Positions 34,764 to 42,630 of a DNA stretch of 64,000 bases are shown here, one piece after another. Position numbers and translations under genes: made by a program. The notes beneath the pieces were generated by a model. The model saw only the letters and a list, made by a program, of their open reading frames with translations. It did not search any database and had not been told where the DNA came from. Position 1 is the first letter of the stretch. Every line of letters begins with the position of its first letter. The stretch is from Granulosicoccus sp045106475 (GTDB taxonomy: Bacteria; Pseudomonadota; Gammaproteobacteria; Granulosicoccales; Granulosicoccaceae): positions 124,001-188,000 of the forward strand of contig JBGCEO010000025.1 in assembly GCA_045106475.1 (NCBI GenBank), in the 5' to 3' direction.

Positions 34764-34862
34764 ACGCGCCACTCTACAATGAATCTCATCCAATTGCCGG
34801 GCAAATAATTTTGCACAGCGATAACCGTTCCAGTTCGGACGTGGAACTGTGCGCATAGAAAA

Positions 34863-34927
34863 GGCTAACCTAGGTCACCGACCGTACTCAGTACCTTGTG
34901 TTAGCCCTCTCTAAGCGGGTTTTTTTT
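34863..34927 (+). terminator. Structured intergenic element ending in a T tract
   Basis: GGCTAAC (34863-34869) pairs with GTTAGCC (34900-34906) and encloses a small GTAC/GTAC hairpin. A second weak hairpin with CCC/GGG follows and runs directly into eight T (34920-34927). It lies 100 bp past the ABC gene and would act as a rho-independent terminator; the larger outer stem leaves open a small RNA. Confidence 0.45.
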
Positions 34928-35020
34928 GACTAAATTTTGGTGTACAACACAGGTGTTCACCAGGTGCCTCGTTACCAGCGAGGAAATTCAAGTGCAACAA
35001 AAGCAGCCACTGCAGGATCG

Positions 35021-36559
35021 TTAACGCAATCGAGGATTAGCAACTCGACGCGACAGTTCGTTCCAATACTCGGTCTTGCAATTACCTGCATCCACATGAC
35101 CTCGCAAATACCCATCTGTCATAAGCTCTATGTTATCAAGAGCACAACGTTGACTGATGTTTGCCCATCGGTGAGATTGGCATAAGTCACGTGCTACAAA
35201 TTGCTGCACACATTCAAGTGCGCGATTGACTGATGTCAACTCCCTGTCATTGGATGACTCGGCAGGCCTGGTAAGCTGTGTAAGTCTGTCTGGAGCTTTG
35301 ATTACCTTAATCGGCTCAATAATGAGTGAAGATACCTTGCCGTCTAGCTTATCGTCATCAAGACAACTGTCATTAGCCTTAAAAAGCTTACCAGATCCAC
35401 TGAAATCACCTGCGTCATACAAAGTTATCTGAAAACCTTTTTCAAGCTTGAAGGATGAAATGACATTGTCGGTTATGCGAGCCTTTTTCAGTGCGTCAAC
35501 ATCATACCGACCTACCTTGAGTTTGATACTACCTCCCTTGTGATTGCAGAATCCAAATACGGTTGCTCCAATTCTATTATCAACCGACACCTCTTGTTTG
35601 GCCTGTTCAACAGCGCGAGGATCACGAGAGACCACTAGCGATGATATGGTGTCATTGAACCGATCATCAATTAGACACTCATCGTTCTGCCGCAAAGTAC
35701 CGGAAGATCCAAGAAAAAAATCGTTTTCAAACAACTCAACCTGAAAGCCTTCGGATACTCGTAGTGAAGAGATGGAATTGTTTTCCAATCCTAAACCACG
35801 CAGTTTACTTGCGGTGAATTCCCCTTCTGCCAGATTGATGGCTCGGCCTTGATAGTTGCATTCGGTATACGCAGTAATAGCTGACTTGGGAACTGCTACA
35901 GGTTTTGGTTTAGGTTTTTCAACCGCCTGCTCTACGGTCCGCACCACTGATAAGGAGCTGACGACATCATCAAATTTGTCTCGGGCAAGACAATCATGAT
36001 CCTGTTGCAGAGTACCCGCCCTGCCGCGAAGGAAATCATTTTCGTACAAGGTTGCAGAAAAGCCATCGCTTACCTTGACGGATGAAATCATATTATTGCC
36101 AATTTTATATTTCGTGAGCTGCGCCAAGTTGTAATCGCCCTCACCAAAAATCGCGTAGCGACCTTTGAAACCGCATTCGGTGTACACAGTGACACCATCC
36201 CTCGTGCGAGTCTCAGCCTGAGGTACTGGTTTGGTTACCTCAAACGTTTCTCTTATTGACAAAGAACTCACCACATTATCGAAACGATCATTAACAAGGC
36301 AGGGGTCCGAGCGCTTCAACGTGCCATAGCGGCCACCAAAGCGGTCATCCTCGTAGAGCGTGACCGTTAGTCCTCGAGGCACATCCACAGCGGAAATAGA
36401 ATCCTGCGTGATACCGAACTGCAGTAGTTCTCTGGCAGTGTAATCACCTGCTGCCAGCGCCACACCCGGCCCTTTATAATCACATTGACCATAAAACGTC
36501 ACATCAGCTGATGCATAGAGTGGAAAAATTAGCAGTAAAAGTAGAAAACTTCGCCTCAT
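35021..36559 (-). CDS. Exported protein with four beta/gamma-crystallin-like repeats
   Basis: 512 aa with a Sec signal (residues 1-18, ending ASA). Four repeats of about 85 residues each (about 20-105, 122-205, 226-312 and 332-415) begin VTFYGQCDYKGPGVALAAGDY or similar and contain a second motif such as FGGRYGTLKRSDPCLVNDRFDNVVSSLSI. The (F/Y)xxxxFxG-type motif and the DxxxSSL ending are those of beta/gamma-crystallins, many of which bind calcium in bacteria. Each repeat has a conserved cysteine pair. The last 85 residues form a separate Cys-containing domain of unknown type. A purine-rich AGGGG precedes the ATG. Location is periplasmic or extracellular. It is a single gene. Confidence 0.8.
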   Translation of the reverse strand: MRRSFLLLLLIFPLYASADVTFYGQCDYKGPGVALAAGDYTARELLQFGITQDSISAVDVPRGLTVTLYEDDRFGGRYGTLKRSDPCLVNDRFDNVVSSLSIRETFEVTKPVPQAETRTRDGVTVYTECGFKGRYAIFGEGDYNLAQLTKYKIGNNMISSVKVSDGFSATLYENDFLRGRAGTLQQDHDCLARDKFDDVVSSLSVVRTVEQAVEKPKPKPVAVPKSAITAYTECNYQGRAINLAEGEFTASKLRGLGLENNSISSLRVSEGFQVELFENDFFLGSSGTLRQNDECLIDDRFNDTISSLVVSRDPRAVEQAKQEVSVDNRIGATVFGFCNHKGGSIKLKVGRYDVDALKKARITDNVISSFKLEKGFQITLYDAGDFSGSGKLFKANDSCLDDDKLDGKVSSLIIEPIKVIKAPDRLTQLTRPAESSNDRELTSVNRALECVQQFVARDLCQSHRWANISQRCALDNIELMTDGYLRGHVDAGNCKTEYWNELSRRVANPRLR

Positions 36560-36944
36560 CGTGGTCCCCTTAATTATTTGAAACAGCCCAATGTGTACTT
36601 AAGATGCGTGCGGTGACAAACTCGGCGAACCACGATTTATTGTTCAATAAACCATGGCGGCCTCATTCACAAAACTGTGCGCAAATCTCTGTACCTGAGT
36701 CTATCAATCTCTTTGATTTCGTGTTTCTAAGGGTATCGCGTAAGCGATAAGTCTTCAAATGAAACTATAATGCCTCTAATGTTGCGCTACAAACCTGGCC
36801 AAATGGGTTCGCCTATCCAGATTCTCGATACGAAAAGTAAGTAACGGTTAGATGATGCTCGGTAGTTCGGTCGATTTTTTCCGCATTATCCCCATCCAAC
36901 CGGGGCAGTTTAATAACCGATGAGACTGCCCCTCAACGCCCACT
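36560..36944. other. Intergenic region with two hairpins
   Basis: 385 bp between the crystallin-like gene start and the hydratase gene end. Two hairpins stand out, TATCGC/GCGATA at 36734-36749 and the stronger GGGGCAGT/ACTGCCCC at 36902-36932. No gene is evident. Confidence 0.5.
36902..36932 (-). terminator. Hairpin downstream of the hydratase operon
   Basis: Perfect 8-bp stem GGGGCAGT/ACTGCCCC with a 15-nt loop, 12 bp past the stop of the alpha-subunit gene. No T run follows on either strand, so it may protect the mRNA end rather than terminate. Confidence 0.4.
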
Positions 36945-37580
36945 TCAACGCATTACACCGACCAGATGATCTCTTGACACAGTAGCCTCAAGCTCTTCAG
37001 TGCTCATGGCTGCAAATCCGATGGGTGGCTGAGGCAATACCAAATAACGCATGTCAGCATTGCTATCGTGGATCGTCAACTGGATACCTGCTGCGAGCTC
37101 TAGTCCAAACTCCGACAGAACAGTGCGAGGCTCTCGCACTGTTCGCGCACGATAGGCTTTGGATATGTACCATGAGGGCGGCTGACCCAGGATTGATCTT
37201 GGATAACAAGAGCACAAAGTACAAGTAATCAGATTGTGAAGCTCATCAGTGTTTTCCACTACCACAATCTGAGCCTCACCCACGGCAATACCGAGCTCTA
37301 CAATTGCACTCTTGCCATTTTCCAACAAACGCTTTTTATAGGCCGGATCCTGCCAGGCGCGCACCACTATCTTTGCACCGAGATGAATACCCGGAGACTC
37401 GAGTTTCTCGATTTCTCTGGTTACCTCTGGCGCTGTGATTAAACCCTTCGCAATTAACACGGACTGTAGCGCGTCAATAGCTATCTGTCCTTCTATATTA
37501 CCCTCGTCATCTTCGATAACGAGCGCTTCGTGATCATCATGATGATGATGCGTATGATCATCTTTGCCAGCAGAACTCAT
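36945..37580 (-). CDS. Nitrile hydratase alpha / thiocyanate hydrolase gamma subunit
   Basis: 211 aa from the ATG at 37580, which overlaps the stop of the upstream gene by 4 bp (ATGA). The metal-binding motif CTLCSC gives Cys120, Cys123 and Cys125, which in this family are oxidised to sulfinic and sulfenic acids; the threonine form marks the cobalt (not iron) type. GQPPSWYISKAYRARTVREPRTVL follows, as in true catalytic subunits. It hydrates nitriles to amides or, in thiocyanate hydrolase, thiocyanate to carbonyl sulfide and ammonia. The N-terminus is odd: a histidine cluster (THHHHDDHE) at residues 10-18, which may hold metal. With the split beta halves upstream it forms the third gene of a BAC-ordered set. 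Confidence 0.9.
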   Translation of the reverse strand: MSSAGKDDHTHHHHDDHEALVIEDDEGNIEGQIAIDALQSVLIAKGLITAPEVTREIEKLESPGIHLGAKIVVRAWQDPAYKKRLLENGKSAIVELGIAVGEAQIVVVENTDELHNLITCTLCSCYPRSILGQPPSWYISKAYRARTVREPRTVLSEFGLELAAGIQLTIHDSNADMRYLVLPQPPIGFAAMSTEELEATVSRDHLVGVMR

Positions 37581-37897
37581 AGCTTCTCTTCCATCGAGGG
37601 TGTGACGGATTGAGCAGGCTCTAGCCAATGATCATAAATCTCGATGATCAGTGTATCGCCAGCTGCGTTGTTTTGTTCAGACCAAAGCGATCTTTGATCA
37701 AATTCTACCCGGTACAAATCTATTGCCGGGCCGGAAGTTTTGCCAACTGCAAGGTCCTCCGGATTGAGGTAACGGCCACAGTACTGAACGACAACGCCTG
37801 TCTTGTTACGCACATACATAGGTATTCGTACATGCCCGGATTTTTCAAGGTCCAGTACGCCCACACGACTACCAACTTTAAAGCGAGTAGAAACCAT
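37577..37897 (-). CDS. Nitrile hydratase beta C-terminal half / thiocyanate hydrolase alpha-type subunit
   Basis: 106-aa SH3-like protein equal to the C-terminal half of a nitrile hydratase beta chain (FKVGSRVGVLDLEKSGHVRIPMYVRNKTGVVVQYCGRYLNPEDLAVG, then YRVEFDQRSLWSEQ and a DTLIIEIYDHWLEPA end). In normal nitrile hydratases this is fused to the N-terminal half; a split is seen in thiocyanate hydrolase and toyocamycin-type nitrile hydratase. It sits 5 bp after the N-half gene and overlaps the alpha gene. Confidence 0.88.
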   Translation of the reverse strand: MVSTRFKVGSRVGVLDLEKSGHVRIPMYVRNKTGVVVQYCGRYLNPEDLAVGKTSGPAIDLYRVEFDQRSLWSEQNNAAGDTLIIEIYDHWLEPAQSVTPSMEEKL

Positions 37898-37902
37898 GTT
37901 AC

Positions 37903-38229
37903 TTACTCTTTGCCTTCTACATGCTCTTGCCAGATGGCGCGCTTCTGCTTAATCGCCTGATCCAGTTCATCCTGATCGATCACGCCTTTGTCTACAAGAA
38001 TATCGATCATAGCTTCCAGGCGACGTCGATAAAACGAATACTTCTTGTAGCGCTCTTCGCCAAAGCTCTCAAACCCACGTCGCATCTCATCCAGAGATAC
38101 GATGCGACGAGTTCCATCACCCAATAGATTTCTGATGGCTTCGGTTTGTTTCTCCCAGTGAAGAAACGGGAGTTCTACCTTGGGAATTTTCCCGGCTTCA
38201 TCGCCACCAATATCATGATATCCGCGCAT
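37903..38229 (-). CDS. Nitrile hydratase beta N-terminal half / accessory-type subunit
   Basis: 108 aa equal to the N-terminal half of the nitrile hydratase beta chain: the family opening GYHDIGGD at residues 3-10, FLHWEKQTEAI, then SLDEMRRGFESFGEERYKKYSFYRRRLEAMIDILVDKGVI. The same fold is used by small cobalt-insertion activators, so it could be subunit or metallochaperone; the position before the C-half gene favours subunit. It is 33 bp downstream of the importer ATPase. Confidence 0.85.
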   Translation of the reverse strand: MRGYHDIGGDEAGKIPKVELPFLHWEKQTEAIRNLLGDGTRRIVSLDEMRRGFESFGEERYKKYSFYRRRLEAMIDILVDKGVIDQDELDQAIKQKRAIWQEHVEGKE

Positions 38230-38262
38230 AGCTTTACCTATTGATTATTTGAAGGTCCAACA

Positions 38263-39054
38263 TCAATTGTCGATTTTGGCTTCGCGCTGAAAAATATTCA
38301 GACATTGGCTCCTCAATTCAACAAAATCCTGTTGTATCAGTGTTTCAGCATTACGAGGACGACTTAGCGGGTTGTCAACTATTGCTGCCACCCGAGTAGG
38401 TCGACGAGTAAGCAGCAATACCTTGTCAGCCATCTGTACCGCCTCTTCAAGGTCGTGAGACACCAATATCATGGTTGTACCCGTTTTGACAAACATCGCT
38501 TGCAATTTCTCACGCATTAAAAGCGTCATCTCATAATCCAGAGCTGAAAATGGTTCATCGAGAAAAAGCACTTCGGGTTCACGAACCAGAGCCCGCAAAA
38601 TCGAAACAGCCTGTTGCTGCCCGCCTGAAAGAGCGTACGGATAGGCATTTAAATCGATGTTGATATCAAAATCAGCGATTATTCGTTCTACACGCTCATC
38701 TCGCTCGGCCCGCTTCATACCCATGCGCTTCAGGGGGTAATGGATATTATCAATCGCCCGAAGCCAGGGGAACAACGCTTCTCGATAGTTTTGAAACACG
38801 TAGGACAGACGGGTTTGGGCGATAGTCCTGCCATCGTAGAGTACTTCTCCAGCATCTATCTTCATCAAGCCGGAGATCATATTGATCAGCGTACTCTTCC
38901 CACAACCATTGGGGCCAAATATGCTGATCAGCGAGCCTAAAGGCAAGTCGAGATCAAACCCGTCATAAACACATGTATCCCCGAAAGACTTACTCAACCC
39001 GCGTATGCTGAGTTGAGTAACTCGATTCGATACCGGGACTTGCCCTCCGTCCAT
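38263..39054 (-). CDS. ABC importer ATPase, SsuB/TauB/NrtD type
   Basis: 263-aa ATPase. Walker A GPNGCGKST at residues 47-55, signature LSGGQQQAVSILRAL near 143, Walker B VLFLDEPFSALD near 165 and switch histidine VSHDLEEA near 200. Group resembles nitrate/taurine/sulfonate importers. It shares one base with the binding-protein stop (TGATG) and precedes the hydratase subunits, so it should energise uptake of their substrate, a nitrile or thiocyanate. Confidence 0.88.
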   Translation of the reverse strand: MDGGQVPVSNRVTQLSIRGLSKSFGDTCVYDGFDLDLPLGSLISIFGPNGCGKSTLINMISGLMKIDAGEVLYDGRTIAQTRLSYVFQNYREALFPWLRAIDNIHYPLKRMGMKRAERDERVERIIADFDINIDLNAYPYALSGGQQQAVSILRALVREPEVLFLDEPFSALDYEMTLLMREKLQAMFVKTGTTMILVSHDLEEAVQMADKVLLLTRRPTRVAAIVDNPLSRPRNAETLIQQDFVELRSQCLNIFQREAKIDN

Positions 39055-40043
39055 CAGCCTTCGAAATCAGACAGTTTGAGGATTTTAGTTCGAACATCCA
39101 TCGGCGTGCTCATGACCTTTTCAGACACGAATATATCCACAAACGCCTGATAGGAATCGAGATCGACTTCGTTCAAATCAGCAAAACCACGCAGATAAGG
39201 CTTGGCTAAGAATTCGAGCTGCGTATCTCGTATGGCCGTGTACTCAGGGATAATTGCTTTGTACTTATCAAAATCCGCATTCGCAAGCTTTGTGGCCTCA
39301 TCAATGATATCGACAATTTTCTTTGCTACCACCGGTCGCTCTTTGATGAACTTTGTGGTTAGTACTGCAGCTCCTGAATAGAATGGGTCGGCAATGACCG
39401 CTGCAACAGGATTTATCTGAGCACGACCAACCCCTTCGGTTGCAGCTGCAATCGATCCAACTGGCTCTAGCGACAAGGTTGCATCAACACTGCCACCCAT
39501 CACCCCCGGTACTTGTTGTGGCACTGCCAAATCGATCAGCTTTACATCCTTGTCTGGATCAAGACCCGCAGCACGAACCAGGTGCCTGGAGATTGTTCGC
39601 CATTGAACCCCCGGCACATGGCCCAGTGTTTTGCCGCTCAAATCAGCAAACGACTCAATACCGCTGCCTTGCTGAACAATCAGACCATCGTTGATTAAAT
39701 CAATTTCAATTCCGCCGCCCTGTAAACCAAAGACCTTAAATGTACCCGGAAATTTTGACTCCGCCAGCATGGCAATACCCGCCGCTGCACCAGGGGGACC
39801 AAAGTCGGCTCGACCTGCAACCAATGCATCGATAATGTGATTGGGCGATTGCATTTTGTTTGAGCTTACCTTTATGCAAGCTTTCTCAAACAGATTCTCT
39901 TCGTGTGCGACATAGTAGGCTGTTGTCTGCATGATCGGCAACCATGCAGAAGTCACCTCCTCATAGGTCTCGCAGCTTGCTGCCTGAGCGGACCCAATAC
40001 CCAGGGCCAGTACTATGGTTGTTAATGATAAGTATTTAAACAT
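39054..40043 (-). CDS. Periplasmic binding protein, NMT1/SsuA/TauA type
   Basis: 329 aa with a signal peptide ending AQA near residue 21. Mature protein matches the NMT1/SsuA group: ETYEEVTSAWLPIMQTTAYYVAHEENLFEKACI and APGAAAGIAML-type segments near residue 75-90, then GSIAAATEGVGRAQINPVAAV near 205. It contains cysteines at residue 24 and 55. The group binds aromatic or sulfonated small molecules and nitrate analogues. As second gene of an importer operon before the three hydratase genes, its ligand is probably the nitrile or thiocyanate substrate. Confidence 0.85.
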   Translation of the reverse strand: MFKYLSLTTIVLALGIGSAQAASCETYEEVTSAWLPIMQTTAYYVAHEENLFEKACIKVSSNKMQSPNHIIDALVAGRADFGPPGAAAGIAMLAESKFPGTFKVFGLQGGGIEIDLINDGLIVQQGSGIESFADLSGKTLGHVPGVQWRTISRHLVRAAGLDPDKDVKLIDLAVPQQVPGVMGGSVDATLSLEPVGSIAAATEGVGRAQINPVAAVIADPFYSGAAVLTTKFIKERPVVAKKIVDIIDEATKLANADFDKYKAIIPEYTAIRDTQLEFLAKPYLRGFADLNEVDLDSYQAFVDIFVSEKVMSTPMDVRTKILKLSDFEG

Positions 40044-40061
40044 TCATGCTTCTCCTTTTAG

Positions 40062-40080
40062 AGGACGCGTTAGGCGTCTT
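40062..40080 (-). promoter_or_regulatory. Small intercistronic hairpin
   Basis: AGGACGC and GCGTCTT (one G-T pair) with a 5-nt loop, between permease and binding-protein genes. Probably an mRNA-processing or stability element. Confidence 0.35.
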
Positions 40081-40091
40081 GAACCGTAAAT

Positions 40092-40847
40092 CTATTGTCC
40101 AGACCAGTGCACAAGTCTTTTCTCTGTTACAAGAAACAGAGCATTTAGTAGGTAACCAAGTGCACCAGTAAAAAGAATTGAACCGTACATATCAGTAAGT
40201 TCATAGGATATTTGGGCATCGATAATGCGATGCCCGAGACCATCCGTTGCACCTATGAACATCTCCGCGACGATGATCACAACCAATGCCATCGATACAG
40301 CCGTTCGTAACCCGATAAATGTTTGCGGTAGCGTTTCGAAAAACACTACGTCAACGAATACTCGTAAGCGAGAGGCACCCAGTGAGCGAGCTGCCAGCAT
40401 TCTGGTTTGCCTGGCATTCATAACGCCATAGGCAACATTAAAGATGATGATGAGCCATGCAGCAAATGCAGCGACAGCAATCTTTGAAAAATCTCCTAAA
40501 CCAAACAACAACAAAAAGAGAGGAAACATCGCCGTAGCCGGTGTAGATCTAAAAAAATCAATGATAAATTCAACAGACCTATAAACCCGTTGATTAGCAC
40601 CCAACAGAATGCCCATTGGCACGCCGAGAATAGCTGCAACCAAGAAGGCATACATGACGCGAACAAAGGTGTGCCAGAGATCAGCAAGCATGTCGCCGTG
40701 GACGATATTTCTGGCCGTGTCTACCAGCGTTGCGAACGGGGAAGGCAATAAGTTTTTATCAACCAGATTCCATTGAAAGGCAATCCACCAGATACCAATC
40801 AGGATCAGAGGCCCCAGAATGTGAACGCTATGTGATAGCAGCCGCAT
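40092..40847 (-). CDS. ABC importer permease, SsuC/TauC type
   Basis: I place the start at the ATG at 40847 (251 aa, with GGA 6 nt upstream); the longer frame adds 49 residues unlike any permease N-terminus. Six membrane segments. The EAA loop reads ARSLGASRLRVFVDVVFFETLPQTF near residue 145-170. LLPSPFATLVDTARNIV near residue 36 is the typical first periplasmic part. First gene of the importer operon, then binding protein, ATPase and three hydratase subunits. Confidence 0.88.
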   Translation of the reverse strand: MRLLSHSVHILGPLILIGIWWIAFQWNLVDKNLLPSPFATLVDTARNIVHGDMLADLWHTFVRVMYAFLVAAILGVPMGILLGANQRVYRSVEFIIDFFRSTPATAMFPLFLLLFGLGDFSKIAVAAFAAWLIIIFNVAYGVMNARQTRMLAARSLGASRLRVFVDVVFFETLPQTFIGLRTAVSMALVVIIVAEMFIGATDGLGHRIIDAQISYELTDMYGSILFTGALGYLLNALFLVTEKRLVHWSGQ

Positions 40848-41045
40848 GTTTTTTCCATAAGAGCAGTGCCAAATTGCCTGCTTTGTTTCACCCAGTGTAT
40901 AGGCGATACTGCTTGTCGCATTCTGTTGGTTTTGCAGCGCTCTGATGCCATAATTGCAACGGCCTGTCGTCTGTATTGTTAGCCAACAGGGCAATACTTT
41001 GAAACGATCACCGCCTCAAACACAGGACTGATACCTTTGCGCTAA

Positions 41046-41423
41046 CTAAAGTCTGCTTTGCACTAACGCTGCTAAGGCCTGTGACTCTGCCTCTGATTCA
41101 AGCTAGACACCTTCAATCATCAAAAGCTCGATAGCCATCTAGTGGTTTTCTCTCATTGGCTCCGCGCAACAATCACTTGGCACTAGAACGTTGTAACTTC
41201 GATTATTGGTTTCACGAGCTGTTGAGATCGCAAATACACCCGTTGTCACTTCCACTAGAACTACGTTATCTACGCTACGCACCAGCAATCCTCCCAAAGG
41301 GCCAGTATCATAAATTTCAGCACCAGCATGCACTGTCTTCAATCGTTTGAGAAAAAGCAAATCTAATAGATCGGGTCTGTGACCTTCTCTGGTATACATA
41401 AGCAATAGAAACTGCGCCAGCAT
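41046..41423 (-). pseudogene. Decayed cysteine hydrolase (isochorismatase family)
   Basis: From 41423, MYTREGHRPDLLDLLFLKRLK and DTGPLGGLLVR match the middle of isochorismatase-like cysteine hydrolases, and EVTTGVFAISTARETNNRSYNVLVPSDCCAEP matches the later part, but the block between them with the catalytic lysine is missing and the catalytic cysteine of the VTTDVCV motif is replaced (TTGVFA). After the TAG at 41139 the same frame goes on with AIELLMIEGV, a second TAG and LESEAESQALAALV, clearly the old C-terminus. Upstream, another frame gives a possible N-terminal part, so a frameshift is likely as well. A dead gene next to the hydratase operon. Confidence 0.8.
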
Positions 41424-41550
41424 GGCGGGGCGGCTTCTATTGCTTTAATTCATGCATACCCACCTAGTGCTTTTGCGCGCTATAGCAGTGCATCGCACAC
41501 TGAATTAGTGCAAGAATCCGGTAATAATTTTGGCAGCCTGCTCAGCGTTT

Positions 41551-42606
41551 TTAGGTATCAAGTCCTGCTAAAACCCGGACAAAACGCTCGCGATCTACAT
41601 AACCCGTTATTGAATCGGTGATCGGATCTATAACTGCCACAGGGTGAGTTGCTTCTACTACCCGTGATGCCACCGCAGAAATTCTATCGCTGATCAATAC
41701 CGATGTTTCAGAGCGGGAATCGGAGGGCGTTGGTGCGCGCATTACGCTACCTATATCTACAACGCTTGAACGTGATACGTTTTTGGTAAATCGAGCCACA
41801 TAGTCGTTTGCCGGATTTAGAATCAATTCAGCGGGACTTCCAATCTGCACAATCTGACCATGATCCATGATGGCGATACGATCGGCAATCTTGATAGCCT
41901 CATCAAGATCATGAGTTATAAAGACGATGGTTTTGTGTAACTGATTTTGTAGTCTAAGCAGCTCATCCTGCAAGTCAGAGCGAATCAACGGATCCAGTGC
42001 AGAAAAAGGTTCATCCAGAAACCAGATGGAAGGATCACTTGCCAGTGATCTGGCAATACCAACGCGTTGCTGCTGACCACCTGATAACTCATTTGGAAAA
42101 TAACGCTCTCGTCCCTGCAGACCTACCAGCTTGATCATTTCCAAAGCCTTTGCTTCACGCTGAGAGCGATCGATTCCCTGTACTTGCAAAGGGAAGGCTA
42201 CATTACCTAATACATCTCGATTAGGTAAAAGTGCAAAGTGCTGGAACACCATACCCATCTTTTCGCGACGAGTTTGCCTCAATTGAGCTTCGCTCACCTT
42301 CAACAGATCCTGCCCTTCAAGAACTACACTTCCTAGAGTGGGCTCAATCAAACGCGACAGGCACCTGACGATTGTCGACTTCCCAGAACCAGACAACCCC
42401 ATGATGACGAATACTTCTGCCCGATGAATATCAAAGGAGGCGTTATGCACCGCGGGAATCCATCCTTTCGAACTGATTTCCTCTGCGGTTAACGCACTGC
42501 CACCCTCCCTCTTGAACGCAGCACGGCTCGGACCGAACACCTTCCAAAGATCTTTACACTGCAGAACAGGCTCACGTTGATTATCCATCGTAGAAACTGT
42601 TCCCAA
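41551..42606 (-). CDS. proV: Glycine betaine/proline-type ABC importer ATPase (ProV-like)
   Basis: 351 aa. N-terminal LWKVFGPSRAAF and an insert before Walker A are ProV/OpuAA-like. Walker A GLSGSGKST at residues 70-78, Q-loop FQHFALLPNRDV near 123, signature LSGGQQQRVGIARSL near 172, Walker B IWFLDEPFSALD near 195 and THDLDEA near 230. The C-terminal 60 residues look like a single CBS-like half (DRISAVASRVVEATHPVAVID), rather than the two CBS domains of classic ProV. Last gene of the importer, 24 bp after the permease. Confidence 0.88.
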   Translation of the reverse strand: MGTVSTMDNQREPVLQCKDLWKVFGPSRAAFKREGGSALTAEEISSKGWIPAVHNASFDIHRAEVFVIMGLSGSGKSTIVRCLSRLIEPTLGSVVLEGQDLLKVSEAQLRQTRREKMGMVFQHFALLPNRDVLGNVAFPLQVQGIDRSQREAKALEMIKLVGLQGRERYFPNELSGGQQQRVGIARSLASDPSIWFLDEPFSALDPLIRSDLQDELLRLQNQLHKTIVFITHDLDEAIKIADRIAIMDHGQIVQIGSPAELILNPANDYVARFTKNVSRSSVVDIGSVMRAPTPSDSRSETSVLISDRISAVASRVVEATHPVAVIDPITDSITGYVDRERFVRVLAGLDT

Positions 42607-42630
42607 AAAAGCGGTGTTTAGTCATATCGG

